In this document: one piece after another, positions 62,861 through 64,000 of the stretch
Layout: each line of letters begins with the position of its first letter
Position numbering within the stretch: position 1 is the first letter of the stretch
Assembly (NCBI RefSeq): GCF_900104585.1
Contig: NZ_FNVX01000006.1
Span: 496,001-560,000 of the forward strand
DNA length: 64,000 bases
Direction: 5' to 3'
Origin: Bacteroides ihuae
Lineage (GTDB): Bacteria > Bacteroidota > Bacteroidia > Bacteroidales > Bacteroidaceae
Translations under genes and position numbers: made by a program
Notes under the pieces: model-generated
What the model was told of the DNA's origin: nothing
The model's input: only the letters and a program-made list of their open reading frames with translations
Database searches by the model: none

Positions 62861-64000
62861 ATGATACAAGAATACCAGTTAAGAATTCTGCCAGAACAGG
62901 CAGCCAGCGAACAAGTACTGAAACAGTATATTGCACGTGAAAAAGGTTTAAACCTTGATAAAATAACCGCTACACGCACTCTGAAACGAAGCATTGACGC
63001 ACGTCAACGAACGATATTGGTGAACCTGAGTGTAAGGGTTTACATCAATGAAACACCTGCAGACGATGAATATCTACAGACTGTATATAATAATGTGGAA
63101 GACAAACCACAAGTGATTGTGGTGGGAGCAGGTCCGGGTGGACTGTTTGCTGCTTTGCGACTTATTGAACTGGGATTAAGACCGATTCTGGTGGAACGTG
63201 GCAAGAGCGTACGCGAACGAAAAACGGATATTGCTCTGATTAGTAAGGAGCACACCATTGATCCTGAATCAAATTATAGTTTCGGAGAAGGTGGTGCTGG
63301 TGCGTTCTCGGATGGTAAATTATATACTCGTAGTAAAAAGCGGGGAAACGTGGATAAGATACTGAACGTCTTCTGCCAACATGGAGCAAGTACCTCTATT
63401 TTGGCCGATGCGCATCCACACATTGGTACAGACAAGTTGCCAAAGGTGATTGAGAACATGCGAAATACGATCCTAGCTTGCGGTGGAGAGGTGCACTTCG
63501 ATACACGAATGGATGCATTAATCATCAAAGACAACAAACTGGAAGGCATCGAAACAAATACAGGAAAGACATTCCTCGGTCCGGTAATATTGGCTACAGG
63601 TCATTCTGCTCGAGATGTATACCGCTGGTTGGCAGCCAACAATGTAGCTATTGAGCCCAAAGGCTTGGCCGTAGGTATTCGCTTAGAGCATCCTTCAGAG
63701 CTAATTGACCAAATACAATATCACAACCAAGCAGGACGGGGCAAGTATTTGCCAGCTGCAGAGTATAGTTTCGTCACACAGATAGACGGGCGTGGAGTGT
63801 ATAGCTTCTGCATGTGCCCGGGTGGGTTTGTTGTCCCTGCGGCTACAGGTCCGGAACAAGTGGTAGTCAATGGCATGTCTCCCTCTAACCGTGGCTCGAA
63901 ATGGAGCAATGCAGGCATGGTCGTTGAGATACAGCCCGAGGATGAGGAGATAGATAAATGGATGGCAAGCAACGGTATAACGGAAGACGACACACCTTCC
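62861..64000 (+). CDS. FAD-dependent oxidoreductase of unknown substrate (cut by window edge)
   Basis: 380 residues visible from MIQEYQLRILPEQAASEQVL; the gene runs off the window. An N-terminal segment of about 85 residues precedes the dinucleotide-binding motif VIVVGAGPGGLFAALRLIEL, then ILVERGKSVRERKTDI, NYSFGEGGAGAFSDGKLYTR and VILATGHSARDVYRWLAANN, with CMCPGGFVVPAAT near the edge. This matches the HI0933/YtfP-related group of uncharacterised FAD-dependent dehydrogenases. Function unknown. Confidence 0.9.
   Translation, partial: MIQEYQLRILPEQAASEQVLKQYIAREKGLNLDKITATRTLKRSIDARQRTILVNLSVRVYINETPADDEYLQTVYNNVEDKPQVIVVGAGPGGLFAALRLIELGLRPILVERGKSVRERKTDIALISKEHTIDPESNYSFGEGGAGAFSDGKLYTRSKKRGNVDKILNVFCQHGASTSILADAHPHIGTDKLPKVIENMRNTILACGGEVHFDTRMDALIIKDNKLEGIETNTGKTFLGPVILATGHSARDVYRWLAANNVAIEPKGLAVGIRLEHPSELIDQIQYHNQAGRGKYLPAAEYSFVTQIDGRGVYSFCMCPGGFVVPAATGPEQVVVNGMSPSNRGSKWSNAGMVVEIQPEDEEIDKWMASNGITEDDTPS

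Overview
The window is a stretch of chromosome from a member of the Bacteroidales, most likely Bacteroides. The support is gene content (RecQ next to RecJ, PdxJ-ExbB-ExbD-TonB opposite NadK, SusC-type TonB receptor with PnuT and thiamine pyrophosphokinase, ThrA-ApgM-ThrC, BlaI plus M56 peptidase with TonB domains), A-rich start regions with little Shine-Dalgarno sequence, and many copies of the Bacteroides-type promoter -7 box TAnnTTTG. Nearly all of it is housekeeping DNA. I see no rRNA, tRNA, CRISPR array, intact insertion sequence or prophage.

Layout. 1-5.2 kb, minus strand: tsaC, a ClC chloride channel, fmt, rpe and the 5' part of comEC. 5.3-10.7 kb, plus strand: thioesterase, recJ-recQ, a TPR protein. 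10.7-12.9 kb is the least ordinary part: a 22-bp-period repeat array, an unrecognised lipoprotein, and about 1.1 kb of gene-poor DNA with a decayed outer-membrane barrel remnant. It ends in a Phe/Tyr-rich leader peptide and attenuator that precede the aromatic amino acid operon (pheA, aminotransferase, DAHP synthase-chorismate mutase fusion, tyrA; 12.9-16.9 kb). Then come a possible small RNA, hairpins and dnaG. 19.4-31 kb is mostly minus strand: folE, SPOR protein, a DoxX-like protein fused in frame to tpiA, DUF1599, M23 peptidase, ndk, recG, ispD, DJ-1, tonB-exbD-exbB, pdxJ. nadK and mdh converge at 32 kb. 33.3-41.8 kb, plus strand: a coiled-coil protein, a TolC/HlyD/two-permease efflux operon, and a blaI-blaR pair with its own operator. 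41.9-49.7 kb, minus strand: mnmA, subtilase, xseA, xseB, ilvE, metallo-hydrolase, trmB, mrp. 50.1-53.7 kb: a TPP riboswitch and thiamine uptake operon. 53.7-60.1 kb, minus strand: threonine operon thrA-apgM-thrC with a Thr-rich leader peptide, then an MFS exporter. 60.3-64 kb: ansA, radA and a truncated FAD oxidoreductase.

The most interesting material is regulatory. Two amino acid operons in the window each carry a short leader ORF enriched in exactly the residues the operon makes (Phe/Tyr for pheA, Thr for thrA). The pheA case has a complete terminator and antiterminator arrangement. Two intergenic regions hold arrays of about four 22-bp units with unrelated sequence but the same period and the same nested dyad symmetry. 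All functions are inferred from reading the sequence; no database search was possible.
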